Counted from the first letter of the stretch, positions 17,599-28,161 are shown. The stretch: DNA of 64,000 nt from Herbaspirillum sp. 3R11 (GCF_004563925.1 NZ_SPNJ01000004.1:186001-250000); one strand, 5' to 3'. Program-made: numbers and translations. The notes: a model not told the origin generated them from the sequence alone.

Positions 17599-18567
17599 AT
17601 GGCAGTTTTTACTCCGGTCAGCCTTGACGACCTCTCAGGCTGGATCACCCAGTTTTCTCTCGGCAAAGCGCTGGCCGTCAAAGGCATTTCTTCCGGTATC
17701 GAGAACAGCAATTTCTTCATCACGACCGAAAGCGGCGAGTACGTCCTGACGCTGTTTGAAAAACTGAGTTTCGAACAACTGCCGTTCTATCTCGAACTGA
17801 TGCGCCATCTGGCCCAGCGCGACGTGCTGGTGCCGGCGCCTATCCCCAACAAGAGCGGCAGCATCATCAATGCCCTCAACGGCAAGCCGGCGTCGATCGT
17901 CACCAAGCTGGAAGGCGCCTACCAGCCGAAGCCGGAGCCGGTGCATTGCGCCGAAGTCGGCGCAATGCTGGCAAAAATGCATCTGGCGGCGCAGGACTTC
18001 GGCATCCGCCAGCCGAATCTGCGCGGCTTGCCGTGGCGACGCGAAACCGCGCCGGTGGTACTGCCTTACCTGAACGCCGAAACACAACAGGTACTGCGCG
18101 CGGAAATGCAATTCCAGGAAGACTTCGCCGCCTCCGATATTTACGCACAGTTGCCCAACGGTCCGGTGCACGCCGACCTGTTCCGCGACAACGCCATGTT
18201 CGTCGGCACGCGCCTGACCGGTTTCTTCGATTTCTATTTTGCAGGCTGCGACACCTGGCTGTTCGACCTGGCCGTCACCGTCAACGACTGGTGCATCGAC
18301 CTGGCCAGCGGCGTGCTCGACCTCGCGCGCGTGCAAGCCATGCTGGATGCCTACCACGCGGTGCGTCCGTTTGGCGCCGCCGAGCAGCAAGCCTGGGGCG
18401 CGATGCTGCGCGCCGCTGCGCTGCGCTTCTGGCTGTCGCGCCTGTATGATTTCTACCTCCCGCGCGCCGCCGAAATGCTGACGCCGCACGATCCCACGCA
18501 CTTCGAACGCATCCTGCGCCAGCGCGTGAACGGCGCCATCCCGCCGCTGCCCGGACCAAATGACTGA
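17599..18567 (+). CDS. thrB: Homoserine kinase, APH-fold type
   Basis: The 322-residue protein belongs to the aminoglycoside-phosphotransferase-like homoserine kinases of Pseudomonas and Burkholderiales, not the GHMP-type ThrB of E. coli. It has GIENSNFFI near the N-terminus, the catalytic loop [15 protein letters not shown] at about 190, and [18 protein letters not shown] with the metal-binding Asp. It phosphorylates homoserine, the penultimate step to threonine, in the cytoplasm. The length is typical. Its last codons overlap the start of the BPSS1780 gene by 8 bases, so the two are co-translated. Confidence 0.93.
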   Translation: MAVFTPVSLDDLSGWITQFSLGKALAVKGISSGIENSNFFITTESGEYVLTLFEKLSFEQLPFYLELMRHLAQRDVLVPAPIPNKSGSIINALNGKPASIVTKLEGAYQPKPEPVHCAEVGAMLAKMHLAAQDFGIRQPNLRGLPWRRETAPVVLPYLNAETQQVLRAEMQFQEDFAASDIYAQLPNGPVHADLFRDNAMFVGTRLTGFFDFYFAGCDTWLFDLAVTVNDWCIDLASGVLDLARVQAMLDAYHAVRPFGAAEQQAWGAMLRAAALRFWLSRLYDFYLPRAAEMLTPHDPTHFERILRQRVNGAIPPLPGPND

Positions 18568-19366
18568 TATGGAAAAACTGCCTGCAAAAACCGGCTGGCT
18601 CTGGGTCAAGGAAGGCCTGGCGCTGTTCCGCAAACAACCTGCTGAAGTATCGACGCTGTTTCTGAGCTACATGTTCCTGATGCTGGCGCTGGGCATCCTG
18701 CCCGTCATCGGCCAGTTGCTGCCGCTGATCCTGGTGCCGGTGTTCGCGATGTCATTCATGCAAGCCTGCCGCCAGATCGAGGAAGGCAAACGCGTCTATC
18801 CTAGCTTGCTGCTGGTCGGCTTCCGCTCGCCGGCCCTGCGTAAGCTGCTGGCGCTGGGCGTGCTGTATCTGCTGGCGGCGTTCGCTGCCGTCGCGCTGTC
18901 GACGCTGATCGACGGCGGCGCTTTCTGGAAAGCCATGACCGGGCCCGGCCTGGATCCCAAGGACATCGAAGGCAGCAACTTGCGCCTGGCCATGATCGTG
19001 GCCGCGCTGGCATATATTCCTGCGGCGATGGCGTTCTGGTTTGCCGCGCCGCTGATCGCCTGGCACAACATGCCGCTGGGCAAGGCGCTGTTCTACAGCT
19101 TCTTCGCCGTGCGCCGCGCCGCCAAGGCGTTCACCGTCTACGGCCTGGCCTGGCTGGTGATCGGCGTGCTGCTGCCGGCCACCATCAGCACCATCGTTGC
19201 ATTGCTGTTCAACAACATGACGGTGATCGTATTTATTTTGCTGCCATTGTCGATAATATTGACCGTGGTCATGTATTGCTCTTTTTACCCAACTTACACT
19301 GCAGTCTTTGGCAAGCCCCCGCGCGAAGAAGCACCTGCTCCAGAGAGCAACGACAGCGCAAGGTAA
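18560..19366 (+). CDS. BPSS1780 family inner-membrane protein
   Basis: The 268-residue protein has five or six membrane segments, including [19 protein letters not shown] and [19 protein letters not shown]. It contains the family pattern [20 protein letters not shown]. The function of BPSS1780 proteins is unknown; several lie next to thrB in Burkholderiales. The first ATG (18560) overlaps the thrB stop, and an ATG at 18569 is an alternative start. The C-terminus ends in a short acidic cytoplasmic tail. No signal sequence beyond the first membrane helix is apparent. Confidence 0.85.
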   Translation: MTDMEKLPAKTGWLWVKEGLALFRKQPAEVSTLFLSYMFLMLALGILPVIGQLLPLILVPVFAMSFMQACRQIEEGKRVYPSLLLVGFRSPALRKLLALGVLYLLAAFAAVALSTLIDGGAFWKAMTGPGLDPKDIEGSNLRLAMIVAALAYIPAAMAFWFAAPLIAWHNMPLGKALFYSFFAVRRAAKAFTVYGLAWLVIGVLLPATISTIVALLFNNMTVIVFILLPLSIILTVVMYCSFYPTYTAVFGKPPREEAPAPESNDSAR

Positions 19367-19421
19367 TACTTGCCGAAAAAGCAAGTAAAACCACCACAAT
19401 GCAGCTGTCACGGGGAAAAAG

Positions 19422-20984
19422 ATGCGCATGAACCTGCCGGTCACCAATGCCGGGTATGAATTACAAGACGGCAAATCGATCGTCTCCAAAACCGATCTGA
19501 AGGGCAACATTACCTACGTCAATCCCTACTTCATCGAAGTCAGCGGATTCCACGAAGAAGAATTGATGGGCGCGCCGCAGAACATCGTGCGCCACCCCGA
19601 CATGCCGGCGGAAGCTTTCGCCGACATGTGGAAAACCGTCAAGAAGGGCATCCCCTGGACCGGCCTGGTCAAGAATCGCCGCAAGAGCGGCGATCACTAC
19701 TGGGTGCTCGCCAACATCACCCCGGTGCGTGAAAAAGGCCAGGTCATCGGCTACATGTCGGTACGCACCAAGCCATCGCCCCAGGACGTCGCCGGCGCCG
19801 AAAAGCTCTACGCCGACATCCGCAAGGGCAAGGCCAAAGGCATTGCGATCGAGCAGGGCAACGTCGTCAGGACCGGCCTCAAGGGCTGGATCGCCAAGCT
19901 CGGCAAGATCCAGCTCAACACCCGCATCAACCTGTCCATGATCACGCTGCTGGGCCTGCAACTGGTGGCCGCGAGCGTGAGCTTCTTCAACGATCACAGC
20001 ATGCTCAACACCGGCATCTGCATCGCCACCATGCTGATCACGCTCTACATCTGGTACGCGCTGCACAGCGCCCTGGTGCGCCCGATCCAGGCGGCGTTGC
20101 TGGCCACTTACGCGATCACCGGCGGCGACTTGTCGAATCGCGCCGAATCCGATCGCCACGATGAAATCGGCCGCCTGCTGCGCGCCCTGCGCCAGATGAA
20201 CATCAACCTCACCGCCATCATCGGCGACGTGCGCTCCAACGTCGAGTCGATCAACGGCGCCACGCGCGAGATCGCCACCGGCAACATGGACTTGTCGCAT
20301 CGCACCGAGTCGCAGGCCTCCAACCTCGAAGAGACCGCGTCAAGCATGGAACAGCTGGCCGTCACCGTACGCCAGAACGCCGACAGCGCGTTGCAGGCCA
20401 ACCAGCTGGCGGCATCGGCCTCGGCGATTGCGGTCAAAGGCGGCGACGTCGTCGCCAAGACCGGCAGCACCATGAGCGAGATCAGCGCGTCGTCGAAGAA
20501 GATCGTCGACATCATCAGCCTGATCGACAGCATCGCCTTCCAGACCAACATCCTGGCGCTGAACGCCGCCGTCGAAGCGGCGCGCGCCGGTGAACAAGGC
20601 AGAGGCTTCGCAGTCGTGGCTTCCGAAGTACGCAGCCTGGCGCAGCGCTCGGCCGGCGCCGCCAAGGAAATCAAGACGCTGATCGAAGACTCGGTGGAAA
20701 AGGTCGACATCGGCAACCGTCTGGTCGACGACGCCCGCAGCACCATGACCGAGATCGTCGAGTCGGTCAAGCGCGTGACCGGCATCATGACCGAGATCAC
20801 CGTCGCCACGCAGCAGCAGAGCGCCGGCATCACGCAAGTGCATCAGGCCGTCACCGACATGGATGAAAGCACGCAGCAGAACGCCGCGCTGGTGGAACAG
20901 GCCGCCGCCGCCGCGGGTAGCCTGGAAGAACAGACCGGCCGCTTGTTGCAGGCCATCTCGGTGTTCAAGTTCCAGCACCAATAA
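19422..20984 (+). CDS. PAS-domain chemoreceptor, Aer-like
   Basis: The 520-residue receptor starts with a cytoplasmic PAS domain (about residues 15-120: [21 protein letters not shown] and [24 protein letters not shown]). This is the layout of the redox sensor Aer. A central hydrophobic hairpin ([34 protein letters not shown]) anchors it, then HAMP and the signalling tip [20 protein letters not shown]. The PAS segment keeps the aromatic and Asn residues usual for FAD binding in Aer, but this is not proof of FAD. There is no CheR tether. It would direct energy taxis. A bidirectional terminator follows. Confidence 0.92.
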   Translation: MRMNLPVTNAGYELQDGKSIVSKTDLKGNITYVNPYFIEVSGFHEEELMGAPQNIVRHPDMPAEAFADMWKTVKKGIPWTGLVKNRRKSGDHYWVLANITPVREKGQVIGYMSVRTKPSPQDVAGAEKLYADIRKGKAKGIAIEQGNVVRTGLKGWIAKLGKIQLNTRINLSMITLLGLQLVAASVSFFNDHSMLNTGICIATMLITLYIWYALHSALVRPIQAALLATYAITGGDLSNRAESDRHDEIGRLLRALRQMNINLTAIIGDVRSNVESINGATREIATGNMDLSHRTESQASNLEETASSMEQLAVTVRQNADSALQANQLAASASAIAVKGGDVVAKTGSTMSEISASSKKIVDIISLIDSIAFQTNILALNAAVEAARAGEQGRGFAVVASEVRSLAQRSAGAAKEIKTLIEDSVEKVDIGNRLVDDARSTMTEIVESVKRVTGIMTEITVATQQQSAGITQVHQAVTDMDESTQQNAALVEQAAAAAGSLEEQTGRLLQAISVFKFQHQ

Positions 20985-21011
20985 ACCTTCCGGCAGCGTG
21001 AAGCTGCGATA

Positions 21012-21052
21012 AAAGAAAAGGCAGTCGGAGTTTTCTCCGCCTGCCTTTTTTT
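21012..21052. terminator. Bidirectional terminator between the Aer-like gene and the polyol locus
   Basis: GGCAG-T-CGGAG (21020-21030) pairs with CTCCG-C-CTGCC (21035-21045) around a TTTT loop, with AAAAGAAAA on the left and seven Ts on the right. Both convergent genes can use it. Confidence 0.88.
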
Positions 21053-21071
21053 CATGCTCGCTGCAGCCGCT

Positions 21072-22421
21072 TCAGTACTTGATGTAGCGGCCTTGCTGCA
21101 TCAGACGCGTCGTGATGGTCTGCGACGTCTTCAACGCGGTCTCCACGCTGCTCCGACCTGCCAGCGCACGCGCGATGGCCTGGCCGGTAAAGGTGCCGAT
21201 GCTCGGAAACTCAGGAATCGTCACAAGCTGGATACCCACGTAAGGAACCGGTTTGAGCGTGGAGTTGGCCGGGTCGGCGCTCTGGATCGCGTCGAAGACG
21301 AAATCCGCATAGGGCGAGGCCTGCTGGTAACCGGCCGACGCATAGGTCGACTTGCGCGTGCCGGGCGGCGCCAATCCCCACCCATCCCGTTCTGCAACCA
21401 GCTGGATGTACTCTTTCGAGGTAGCCCACACGGCAAATTTCTTTGCCGCCTCCTTCGATTTCGACGAATGAGGCACCGCCAGCGCCCACACCCACAACCA
21501 TTGCGCGCCCTTTGCCGTGGTCGCCGTCGGTGCCGCCACGAAAGCGGTCTTGTCAAACACCTTGGAATTCTTGCCGTGATACAGCGTACCTGCCGCAACG
21601 GTGGCGTCGATCCACATGGCGCACTTACCGGCTGCGAACAACGCCAGGTTTTCGTTGTAACCGTTCTGCACCGCATCGGCCGGGCCGTATTTACGCAGCA
21701 GGTCGACGTACTGGCCGACCGCCTGCGCCCACTCAGGCGTGTCGAGCTGCGGTTGCCATTGCTCGTCGAACCAGCGGCCGCCGTAGGCATTGACCATGGT
21801 GCCGATCAGGGCCATGTTCTCCCCCCAGCCGGGACGCCCGCGCAGACAAATTCCGGCCACGCCGCCGGCCGGATCATGCAGCTGGGAGGCAAAGGTCGCG
21901 ATCTCTTCCCAGCTCGGCCGGATCGGCATGACCAGCTTCTTTTGTGCGAACAGGTCCTTGCGGTAATAGGTCATCGAGCTTTCCGCATAGAACGGCAACG
22001 CATACAACTTGCCCTTGCTGCTCAGGCCGTCGCGCACCGGCTTGAGCAAGTCGTCGACATCATAGCCCGGCGGCAGATCGCTCATCGGCACCAGCCATTC
22101 CTGCTCGGCCCACAGCGGCGTCGACATCAGGCCGATGGTCATCAGGTCGAACTGCCCGCCGCTGGTGGTGATGTCGGTCGTCACACGCTCACGCAACACG
22201 CCTTCTTCCATGATGTGCCAGTTGAGCCTGATATCGGGATTGGCTTTTTCAAACACCGACGACAGACGCTGCAAGACCAGCATGTCGGGGTTATTGGTGG
22301 TGGCGATGTTGACGATGGTGACCACGTCGGCGCCGGCAACGCCCGGCCAGAGCGGGCCGCTGAGGAGGGCAAGCAGGGACAGCCGACGCGCAAGCGCGCC
22401 GCAGCGTGCGTAAGGTTTCAT
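21072..22421 (-). CDS. Polyol ABC transporter substrate-binding protein, copy A
   Basis: From the ATG at 22421 (MKPYARCG) the 449-residue protein has a Sec signal and a family-1 sugar-binding fold typical of mannitol/sorbitol/arabinitol importers (MtlE/SmoE). FYAESSMTYYRKDLFAQK and NAYGGRWFDEQWQPQLDTPEW are shared with copy B at 29248-30582, and both end in QGRYIK. The two proteins are clearly paralogous but differ in several likely ligand-contact regions, such as LMSTPLWAEQ against AYEAPIWAKK. No permease lies next to it. It is last on the operon strand and has its own candidate promoter, so it may be expressed separately and share the membrane parts. Confidence 0.9.
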   Translation of the reverse strand: MKPYARCGALARRLSLLALLSGPLWPGVAGADVVTIVNIATTNNPDMLVLQRLSSVFEKANPDIRLNWHIMEEGVLRERVTTDITTSGGQFDLMTIGLMSTPLWAEQEWLVPMSDLPPGYDVDDLLKPVRDGLSSKGKLYALPFYAESSMTYYRKDLFAQKKLVMPIRPSWEEIATFASQLHDPAGGVAGICLRGRPGWGENMALIGTMVNAYGGRWFDEQWQPQLDTPEWAQAVGQYVDLLRKYGPADAVQNGYNENLALFAAGKCAMWIDATVAAGTLYHGKNSKVFDKTAFVAAPTATTAKGAQWLWVWALAVPHSSKSKEAAKKFAVWATSKEYIQLVAERDGWGLAPPGTRKSTYASAGYQQASPYADFVFDAIQSADPANSTLKPVPYVGIQLVTIPEFPSIGTFTGQAIARALAGRSSVETALKTSQTITTRLMQQGRYIKY

Positions 22422-22466
22422 GCAGATCCCCCGAGGCATTGGAATGGATTCCGGCCTGTTCAGGGG

Positions 22467-22495
22467 ATCATCAGACAAGGCCTGCGGCAAGTCAA
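22467..22495 (-). promoter_or_regulatory. Candidate promoter of binding-protein copy A
   Basis: On the minus strand TTGACT (complement of 22490-22495) is separated by exactly 17 bases from GATGAT (complement of 22467-22472). The start codon lies about 46 bases downstream. The -35 is good and the -10 is fair (4 of 6). Confidence 0.45.
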
Positions 22496-22548
22496 GCGAG
22501 TGTCTTTTTAATGAAAAAAGTCCGCCCTCATTTGCCGCAGTGCAAGGT

Positions 22549-24030
22549 TCATGCAGAGCTTGAGGGCAACGCTTGCCACGGCTGGTAGATATCCCGATAA
22601 CGCTGCAAGCGCGGCTGCAACTGCGCGTGACGCGCCGGCCGCGGTTCGTAGCAATCCTGTTGCGGCGGCTTGCGACACACCACGTCTTCACTGCCGCCGT
22701 CGGCCAGCCAGGCCAGCCGGGCAGCCCCCAGGGCGCCGCCGGCTTCGCTGCCGACGTGGGTAACGATGCGTACGTCGAGCGCGTCGCTGAGCAACTGCGC
22801 CCAGTAAGCGCTGCGTGCACCGCCGCCGACCAGCGACAACTGGCGCACATCGGTGCCGGCGGCGCGCAAGGCGTCGAGGCCGTCGACCATGCCGAAACTC
22901 ACGCCTTCCAGCACCGCATAGGCCAGTGCGGCGCGCTGGTGTTCGTGCGAGAGGCCGTGGAATACGCCGAGCGCATACGGATCGTTGTGCGGTGTCCGTT
23001 CTCCGGACAGGTAGGGCAAGAACAGCGGCGCATTGGCCAAGGCGTCGTCATCGAGCGCGGCGACTTCCTGCAGCAGCGTCTTCTCGTCGACGCTGCACAG
23101 GCGGCAGAACCAGCGCAGGCAACTCGCCGCCGACAGCATCACGCTCATCTGGTGCCAGCGCTGCGGCAAGGTATGGCAAAACGCGTGAATCGCGCGCGCC
23201 GGATTGGGACGGAATTTGTCATTGACCACGAACAGCACGCCCGAGGTGCCGAGCGACAGGAAACCATCGCCCGGTCGCACTGCGCCGATGCCGACCGCAC
23301 TCGCTGCGCCGTCGCCGGCACCGCCCGCCACCACCACGTCATCCGCCAGTCCCCAGGCCCGCGCCACTTCCGGCAGCAGGAAACCCGCGGCGGCGCTGCC
23401 ATCGGCCAGATCCGGCATCTGTCCCCGATGCATGCCGCCTGCGGCCAGCAAGGCATCCGACCAGTCGCGCCGCGCCACATCGAGCCAGAGCGTGCCGGCG
23501 GCGTCGGACGGATCGGAGATCTTGCGTCCGGTCATCTGCAATCGCAACCAATCCTTGGGCAACAGCACACAGGCGACTTCAGCGAAAAGTTGCGGCTCGT
23601 GGCGCGCCACCCACAGCAGTTTGGGCGCAGTGAATCCCGGCATCGCCAAATTGCCGGCGAGCTGATGCAGGTCGCCGGACTCGCTCCAGCGCCGGGTCAA
23701 TTCGGCGCATTCATCGGTACTGCGCGAATCGCTCCACAGGATGGCCGGACGCAACACGCGGTCTTGCGCATCCAGCAGGACCGCGCCGTGCATCTGCCCG
23801 GACAGACCGATGGCGCGAATGCCGGCGAAACGTTCTTCTCCCAACTGCGCGCGCAGGCTCGCGACGGCGTCGCAAGCAGCCTGCCACCAGTGCTGCGGAT
23901 CCTGCTCCGACCAGCGCGGATGCGGACGCGACACGGCCAGCGGCGAGCCGGCCAGCGCGAGCAGCTTTCCTTCGGCATCGATGACGACCGCTTTGACTTC
24001 CGACGTACCAAGGTCTATCCCCAGATACAT
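22549..24030 (-). CDS. xylB: Xylulokinase (FGGY family)
   Basis: From the ATG at 24030 the 493-residue protein begins MYLGIDLGTSEVKAVVID, the ATPase phosphate-1 motif. It continues with GLSGQMHGAVLLD and the FGGY signature GVSFGMVDGLDALRAAG. Copies in polyol operons (MtlY) phosphorylate D-xylulose, the product of D-arabinitol or xylitol oxidation, to xylulose 5-phosphate for the pentose phosphate pathway. AGGGAG lies just before the ATG. It follows the dehydrogenase gene with a 31-base gap. The length and motifs are normal. Specificity for D-xylulose is inferred from the family and the neighbouring dehydrogenase. Confidence 0.92.
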   Translation of the reverse strand: MYLGIDLGTSEVKAVVIDAEGKLLALAGSPLAVSRPHPRWSEQDPQHWWQAACDAVASLRAQLGEERFAGIRAIGLSGQMHGAVLLDAQDRVLRPAILWSDSRSTDECAELTRRWSESGDLHQLAGNLAMPGFTAPKLLWVARHEPQLFAEVACVLLPKDWLRLQMTGRKISDPSDAAGTLWLDVARRDWSDALLAAGGMHRGQMPDLADGSAAAGFLLPEVARAWGLADDVVVAGGAGDGAASAVGIGAVRPGDGFLSLGTSGVLFVVNDKFRPNPARAIHAFCHTLPQRWHQMSVMLSAASCLRWFCRLCSVDEKTLLQEVAALDDDALANAPLFLPYLSGERTPHNDPYALGVFHGLSHEHQRAALAYAVLEGVSFGMVDGLDALRAAGTDVRQLSLVGGGARSAYWAQLLSDALDVRIVTHVGSEAGGALGAARLAWLADGGSEDVVCRKPPQQDCYEPRPARHAQLQPRLQRYRDIYQPWQALPSSSA

Positions 24031-24061
24031 GGTGCTCCCTGTCTTTTGATTGTTGTCCGTC

Positions 24062-25477
24062 TCAAGCGGGCATTTTAGTCGAGGTGGCGAGCCAGGCATT
24101 GACACTGACTATCCCTTCGCGCAACAGCCTCTCAAGCTGAATGCTCCCGGCCAGTTCGCCCCAGAGCAAAGGATCATTGCAATAGGCGCGCACCGGATCG
24201 GCACTTTCCAGCATCGTGCGGACCGCCGCCGGATCGAACACGCCGTCCTGGTATTCATACGCCAGCTCGCCGCGCCGCCAGCGCTGCAGGAAGGCGAAAA
24301 ACAGCGCCGCCACCTGCGCCGTGGCGCGCGGCTGATGGCCACGCGCCAGGCTGTCGGAAATGGTCGGCCTAATGAAGCCGGGAATCTTCGAGAAGCCGTC
24401 CGCCGCCACCCGTTGGTTGGTGTCCTGGATCGCGGGATTGGCAAAACGCGCCAAGGTAGTGTCGCGATACGCTTCGAGGTCCAGCGGGCTCGGCGTCAGG
24501 CACGGAATCACGTCTTGCGTGATGTAGTCGTAAGCCATGCGGCGGATGTCTTCATGCACCGTACCTTCGTGGATGTAGTCGAGACCAATCATGGTGCCGG
24601 CCCAGGCGATGCAACTGTGGCTGGCGTTGAGGATGCGGATCTTGGCTTCTTCGTAAGGCAGTACCGACGCCACCATTTCGACGCCGACTTTTTCCAGCGC
24701 CGGACGACCGGCCTTGAAATCATCCTCGATCACCCACTGGATGAACGACTCGGCCATCAGCGCGCACGGATCGTCGACGCCCGTGGCCTCCTTCACGCGC
24801 TGCCGCACGGCCTCGGTCGGACGCGGCGTGATGCGATCCACCATGGAATTGGGACTGGCGACGTTGGCGCGCACCCATTCCAGCAACTGGTGATGACCAC
24901 GCAAGGCCAGGAATTGCTGCAGACCGCCGAAGAAGCGTTCGCCGTTGTGGCGCAGGTTGTCGCAGTTGAGCAGCGTCACGCCGCCGGCGTTGCCGTCCTG
25001 GCGCGCTTGCAGGATCGCCGTCACGGCACCGTAGATGGTGCGGCGGTCGCCATTGATGTCGGCTGCCAGATCCGGATTGTGCACGTCCAGCAAATGCTCG
25101 TGGTCGAGGTAGTAGCCGCCTTCGGTCACGGTAAACGAGATCACGCGCGTGCGCGGCTCGGCGCCTGTCCTGACCAGACTTTTCAGCTGGGCATCCCAAG
25201 GCACGATGTCGCGGATGGCGCGAATGGTTTCATACGCACGCTGGCCCTGCGGCGTCACCGTTTCCAGCGTGTAGCGGCCTTCGCTTTGCTCCAGCTCTTT
25301 CAGCAGGGGCGCCATGTCAGCGCGGATATTGCCCAGTGCCAGTTGCCAGCGGCGATCATCGTCGTTGCCGCGCTCACGCAGGCGATGCAGGTAGACCGCC
25401 TGGTGGGCGCGGTGAAACGATCCGGCGCCGATATGCAGCCAGATCAGGTCGTTTTTTGAATCACGGTTCGTCATCAT
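24062..25477 (-). CDS. Mannitol dehydrogenase family protein, probably D-arabinitol 4-dehydrogenase
   Basis: The 471-residue protein starts [21 protein letters not shown], the NAD-binding Rossmann start of long-chain polyol dehydrogenases. It carries the catalytic Lys-Asn-His pattern in [15 protein letters not shown]. The [15 protein letters not shown] form resembles DalD-type D-arabinitol 4-dehydrogenase, which makes D-xylulose, more than classic mannitol 2-dehydrogenase. The adjacent xylulokinase supports this. Mannitol (to fructose) is also possible because a PfkB-type sugar kinase lies across the divergent promoter. Cytoplasmic. The gene follows the ATPase gene with a 15-base gap. Confidence 0.85.
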   Translation of the reverse strand: MMTNRDSKNDLIWLHIGAGSFHRAHQAVYLHRLRERGNDDDRRWQLALGNIRADMAPLLKELEQSEGRYTLETVTPQGQRAYETIRAIRDIVPWDAQLKSLVRTGAEPRTRVISFTVTEGGYYLDHEHLLDVHNPDLAADINGDRRTIYGAVTAILQARQDGNAGGVTLLNCDNLRHNGERFFGGLQQFLALRGHHQLLEWVRANVASPNSMVDRITPRPTEAVRQRVKEATGVDDPCALMAESFIQWVIEDDFKAGRPALEKVGVEMVASVLPYEEAKIRILNASHSCIAWAGTMIGLDYIHEGTVHEDIRRMAYDYITQDVIPCLTPSPLDLEAYRDTTLARFANPAIQDTNQRVAADGFSKIPGFIRPTISDSLARGHQPRATAQVAALFFAFLQRWRRGELAYEYQDGVFDPAAVRTMLESADPVRAYCNDPLLWGELAGSIQLERLLREGIVSVNAWLATSTKMPA

Positions 25478-25492
25478 GTTCTCGCTTGCTTT

Positions 25493-26608
25493 TCAATGTA
25501 CCGCCATCGCCGGATCGCGCAACAGGCGCTGCACGGCGCTGCCGTCCTCACGGAACAGATGGCAGCGGTGCGCCTCGGCGCCGACCCCGATGATGCTGCG
25601 GGAGGCGATCTGCAAGCTGTCCGGCACGCGCAGGATCAGCGACTCTTCGGCAGCATCGCTGGCGGCGTACAGATAGGAGAAATCGCCCAGCAATTCCAGC
25701 GCGGTGTAACGCGCCTGCAGCATCGGCTGTTCATTGACGATCGTCAGATGCTCTGGACGGATGCCCAGCGTCACCTTGTCGCCGACCTTGAGGGTGCCGG
25801 CTTCGACCGCCGCCAGCTGACGCCCACCGCCCGCCACGTCCACCAGCGCGCCGTCCGCACCGACCTCGGCGATGACGCCGTTGATGAAATTCATCTTGGG
25901 CGAACCGATGAAGCCCGCCACGAAACGATTCGCCGGATGGTGATACAGCTGCTGCGGCGTGCCGACCTGCTCGATCCGTCCTTCCGACAGCACGACAATT
26001 TTGTCAGCCAGCGTCATGGCTTCGATCTGGTCGTGCGTGACATAGATCATGGTGGTCTTGAGATCGTCATGCAGCTTGGAGAATTCCAGCCGCATCTTCA
26101 CGCGCAAGGCTGCATCGAGATTCGACAAGGGCTCGTCGAACAGGAACACGCTGGGCTGGCGCGTGATCGCACGGCCGATGGCGACGCGCTGGCGCTGGCC
26201 GCCGGACAAGGCGCGCGGCTTGCGATCAAGCAGATGATCGATGTGCAGGATCTTGGCGGCGTGCTGCACGGCGCTGTCGATCTCGGCCTTGGACTTGCCC
26301 GCGATCTTGAGGCCGAAGGCCATGTTGTCGTACAGCGTCATGTGCGGATACAGCGCATACGACTGGAATACCATGGCGATGCCGCGCTTGGCGGCCGGGA
26401 CGTCATTCATGCGACGCTCGCCGATGTTGAGTTCGCCGGCGCTGATGTCTTCAAGGCCAGCGATCATGCGCAGCAGCGTCGATTTGCCACAGCCGGAGGG
26501 ACCGACGAAGACGACGAACTCGCCGTCGTCGATGTCGAGATTGATGTCGCGCATCACTTCGTTGTCGTCGTAGCGCTTGGCGAGGTTGCGGATGGTGACG
26601 GCTGCCAT
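25493..26608 (-). CDS. Polyol ABC transporter ATP-binding protein (MalK/UgpC type)
   Basis: The 371-residue ATPase has Walker A GPSGCGKST at about 38, signature ALSGGQRQRVAIGRAI, Walker B VFLFDEPLSNLDAALR and the switch YVTHDQIEAMTLAD. A C-terminal TOBE/regulatory domain (about 240-371) follows, as in MalK-type subunits of family-1 sugar importers. It powers the two permeases encoded just upstream. The length is standard. Such subunits often serve several importers, which fits the presence of two binding proteins here. Confidence 0.93.
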   Translation of the reverse strand: MAAVTIRNLAKRYDDNEVMRDINLDIDDGEFVVFVGPSGCGKSTLLRMIAGLEDISAGELNIGERRMNDVPAAKRGIAMVFQSYALYPHMTLYDNMAFGLKIAGKSKAEIDSAVQHAAKILHIDHLLDRKPRALSGGQRQRVAIGRAITRQPSVFLFDEPLSNLDAALRVKMRLEFSKLHDDLKTTMIYVTHDQIEAMTLADKIVVLSEGRIEQVGTPQQLYHHPANRFVAGFIGSPKMNFINGVIAEVGADGALVDVAGGGRQLAAVEAGTLKVGDKVTLGIRPEHLTIVNEQPMLQARYTALELLGDFSYLYAASDAAEESLILRVPDSLQIASRSIIGVGAEAHRCHLFREDGSAVQRLLRDPAMAVH

Positions 26609-26637
26609 GATGATCTCCTTGTTTCGTGGTTTTTTGC

Positions 26638-27333
26638 TTATGCAGCGCGTTCGGCCAACAAGGCCGCGATCAGCGCAGGCAATTCCTGCATGTCTTCAAA
26701 TACCAGTTCGGCGCCGGCGTCGAGCAGCTTCTGGCGCATGCCGTGGCGGTCATGCGCCACACCGGTGAAGCCGAGCACATGCATGCCCGCGCTGCTGGCG
26801 GCGCGCACGCCGGTCACGCTGTCGTCGACTGCGACGCAGTGCTGCGGCGCCACGCCATAACCGGCTGCGGCGGCGAGATAGACATGCGGCGCCGGCTTGG
26901 GACGGCCGACGTCATGCGCGCTGTGGATGTGACCGTCGAACAGGGCGAGCAGGCCGCAGCGCTGCAAACCCCTGACGATGCGGTCGGTGCTGCTGTTGCT
27001 GGCGACCGCCTTGGGCAAAGCGATTTTTTGCAACGCTTCGGCAATGCCCGGCACCAATTGGACTTCGTCGCCGCAGGCAATGCCGACGGCGGTATTGATC
27101 CCGGCGTATTGCGCGACATTGAGGCCGAAGCCGAACTCGACGTCGAGTTCATCGAGCAGCAATTCGGTAAACATGCCGAGACGGGAAGCAATCGCGTGAT
27201 GCAGCTTGTCGCCGTCGGCAGGATTCTTCAGCAGCGGCAGCAGATGTTCGTGCAGCACGCGCAACGCAATGCTCTCGCTGTCTAGCAGCACGCCGTCGCA
27301 GTCGCAGACCAGGTGGGTGATTTCCGGCTTCAT
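26638..27333 (-). CDS. HAD-superfamily phosphatase (subfamily IA, beta-phosphoglucomutase/GS1-like)
   Basis: The protein has the HAD motifs: LVCDCDGVLLDSE near the N-terminus, VASNSSTD as motif II, and KPAPHVYLAAA plus VAVDDSVTGVRAA as motifs III and IV. The cap region and the length of about 231 residues fit small sugar-phosphate phosphatases. I prefer the ATG at 27333 because AAGGA lies 5 bases before it; an ATG at 27345 follows the permease stop immediately. Lying inside the transport operon between the second permease and the ATPase, it may remove toxic polyol phosphates. The substrate is unknown. Confidence 0.85.
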   Translation of the reverse strand: MKPEITHLVCDCDGVLLDSESIALRVLHEHLLPLLKNPADGDKLHHAIASRLGMFTELLLDELDVEFGFGLNVAQYAGINTAVGIACGDEVQLVPGIAEALQKIALPKAVASNSSTDRIVRGLQRCGLLALFDGHIHSAHDVGRPKPAPHVYLAAAAGYGVAPQHCVAVDDSVTGVRAASSAGMHVLGFTGVAHDRHGMRQKLLDAGAELVFEDMQELPALIAALLAERAA

Positions 27334-27345
27334 GTTTCCTTTCAT

Positions 27346-28161
27346 TTACTTCACGGCGCCGAAGGTCAGGCCGCGCACCAGTTGCTTTTGCGCCAGCCAG
27401 CCGAGCGCCATGATGGGTGCAATCGCCAGCAGCGAGGCAGCCGACAGCTTGGCCCAGAACAGCCCTTCCGGATTGGAGTAGGAGGCGATGAACACCGTCA
27501 GCGGGGCAGCGTCGACGCTGGTCAGGTTGAGGCTCCAGAACGCCTCGTTCCAGGACAGGATGATCAGCAGCAGCGCGGTCGACGCCAGTCCCGGCATGGC
27601 GGTCGGCAACAGCAGGTAAAGCATCTCTTGCCAGGCGTTGGCGCCGTCGATGCGCGCGGCCTCAAGAATCTCCTTCGGCACGTCGTTGAAATAGGTGAAC
27701 GCCATCCACACTGCAATCGGCAGGTTGATCAGCGTGTAAATCAGCGTCAGGCCGGTCACCGAATCGAGCATGCCGCTGTTCTTGGCCAACAGGTAGATCG
27801 GCACCAGCACGCCGACGGCCGGCATCATCTTGGTCGACAGCATCCACAGCAGCAGCTTCTGCGTGCGGCCGGTCGGGAAGAAGGCCATCGAATACGCCGC
27901 CGGCACCGCAATCAGCAGCGACAGCAAGGTCGATCCCAGCGACACGATCATGGAGTTCTTGACGAAGGCCAGGTAGTTGCTGCGTTCGAAGACTTCGCGG
28001 AAGGTATCCAGCGTCGGCATGAAAATCAGGCTCGGCATGTAGGCCTGGTGCTCGGTCTTGAACGCCGTCACGGCGACCCAGAAAATCGGGAAGAACAGGA
28101 TGACGGCGCAGGTCCATGCCAGCAGACCGACCCAGAGCGGACTCTTTTTTTGATCGTTCAT
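27346..28161 (-). CDS. Polyol ABC transporter permease 2 (MalG/MtlG type)
   Basis: From the ATG at 28161 the 271-residue protein has six membrane segments and the EAA loop EILEAARIDGANAWQEMLYLLLP. This is typical of the second permease in family-1 sugar importers. Its start overlaps the stop of permease 1 by 4 bases (ATGA), so the two are translationally coupled. TKMMPAVGVLVPIYLLAK and SWNEAFWSLNLT are characteristic of the polyol branch. A longer frame to 28554 is only the out-of-frame overlap with permease 1. Confidence 0.93.
   Translation of the reverse strand: MNDQKKSPLWVGLLAWTCAVILFFPIFWVAVTAFKTEHQAYMPSLIFMPTLDTFREVFERSNYLAFVKNSMIVSLGSTLLSLLIAVPAAYSMAFFPTGRTQKLLLWMLSTKMMPAVGVLVPIYLLAKNSGMLDSVTGLTLIYTLINLPIAVWMAFTYFNDVPKEILEAARIDGANAWQEMLYLLLPTAMPGLASTALLLIILSWNEAFWSLNLTSVDAAPLTVFIASYSNPEGLFWAKLSAASLLAIAPIMALGWLAQKQLVRGLTFGAVK

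Noticed and set aside
19367..19387. Hairpin TACTTGC/GCAAGTA after the BPSS1780 gene as a terminator
   Set aside because: The stem has only 7 pairs and no T-tract follows on the plus strand, so it may not terminate.
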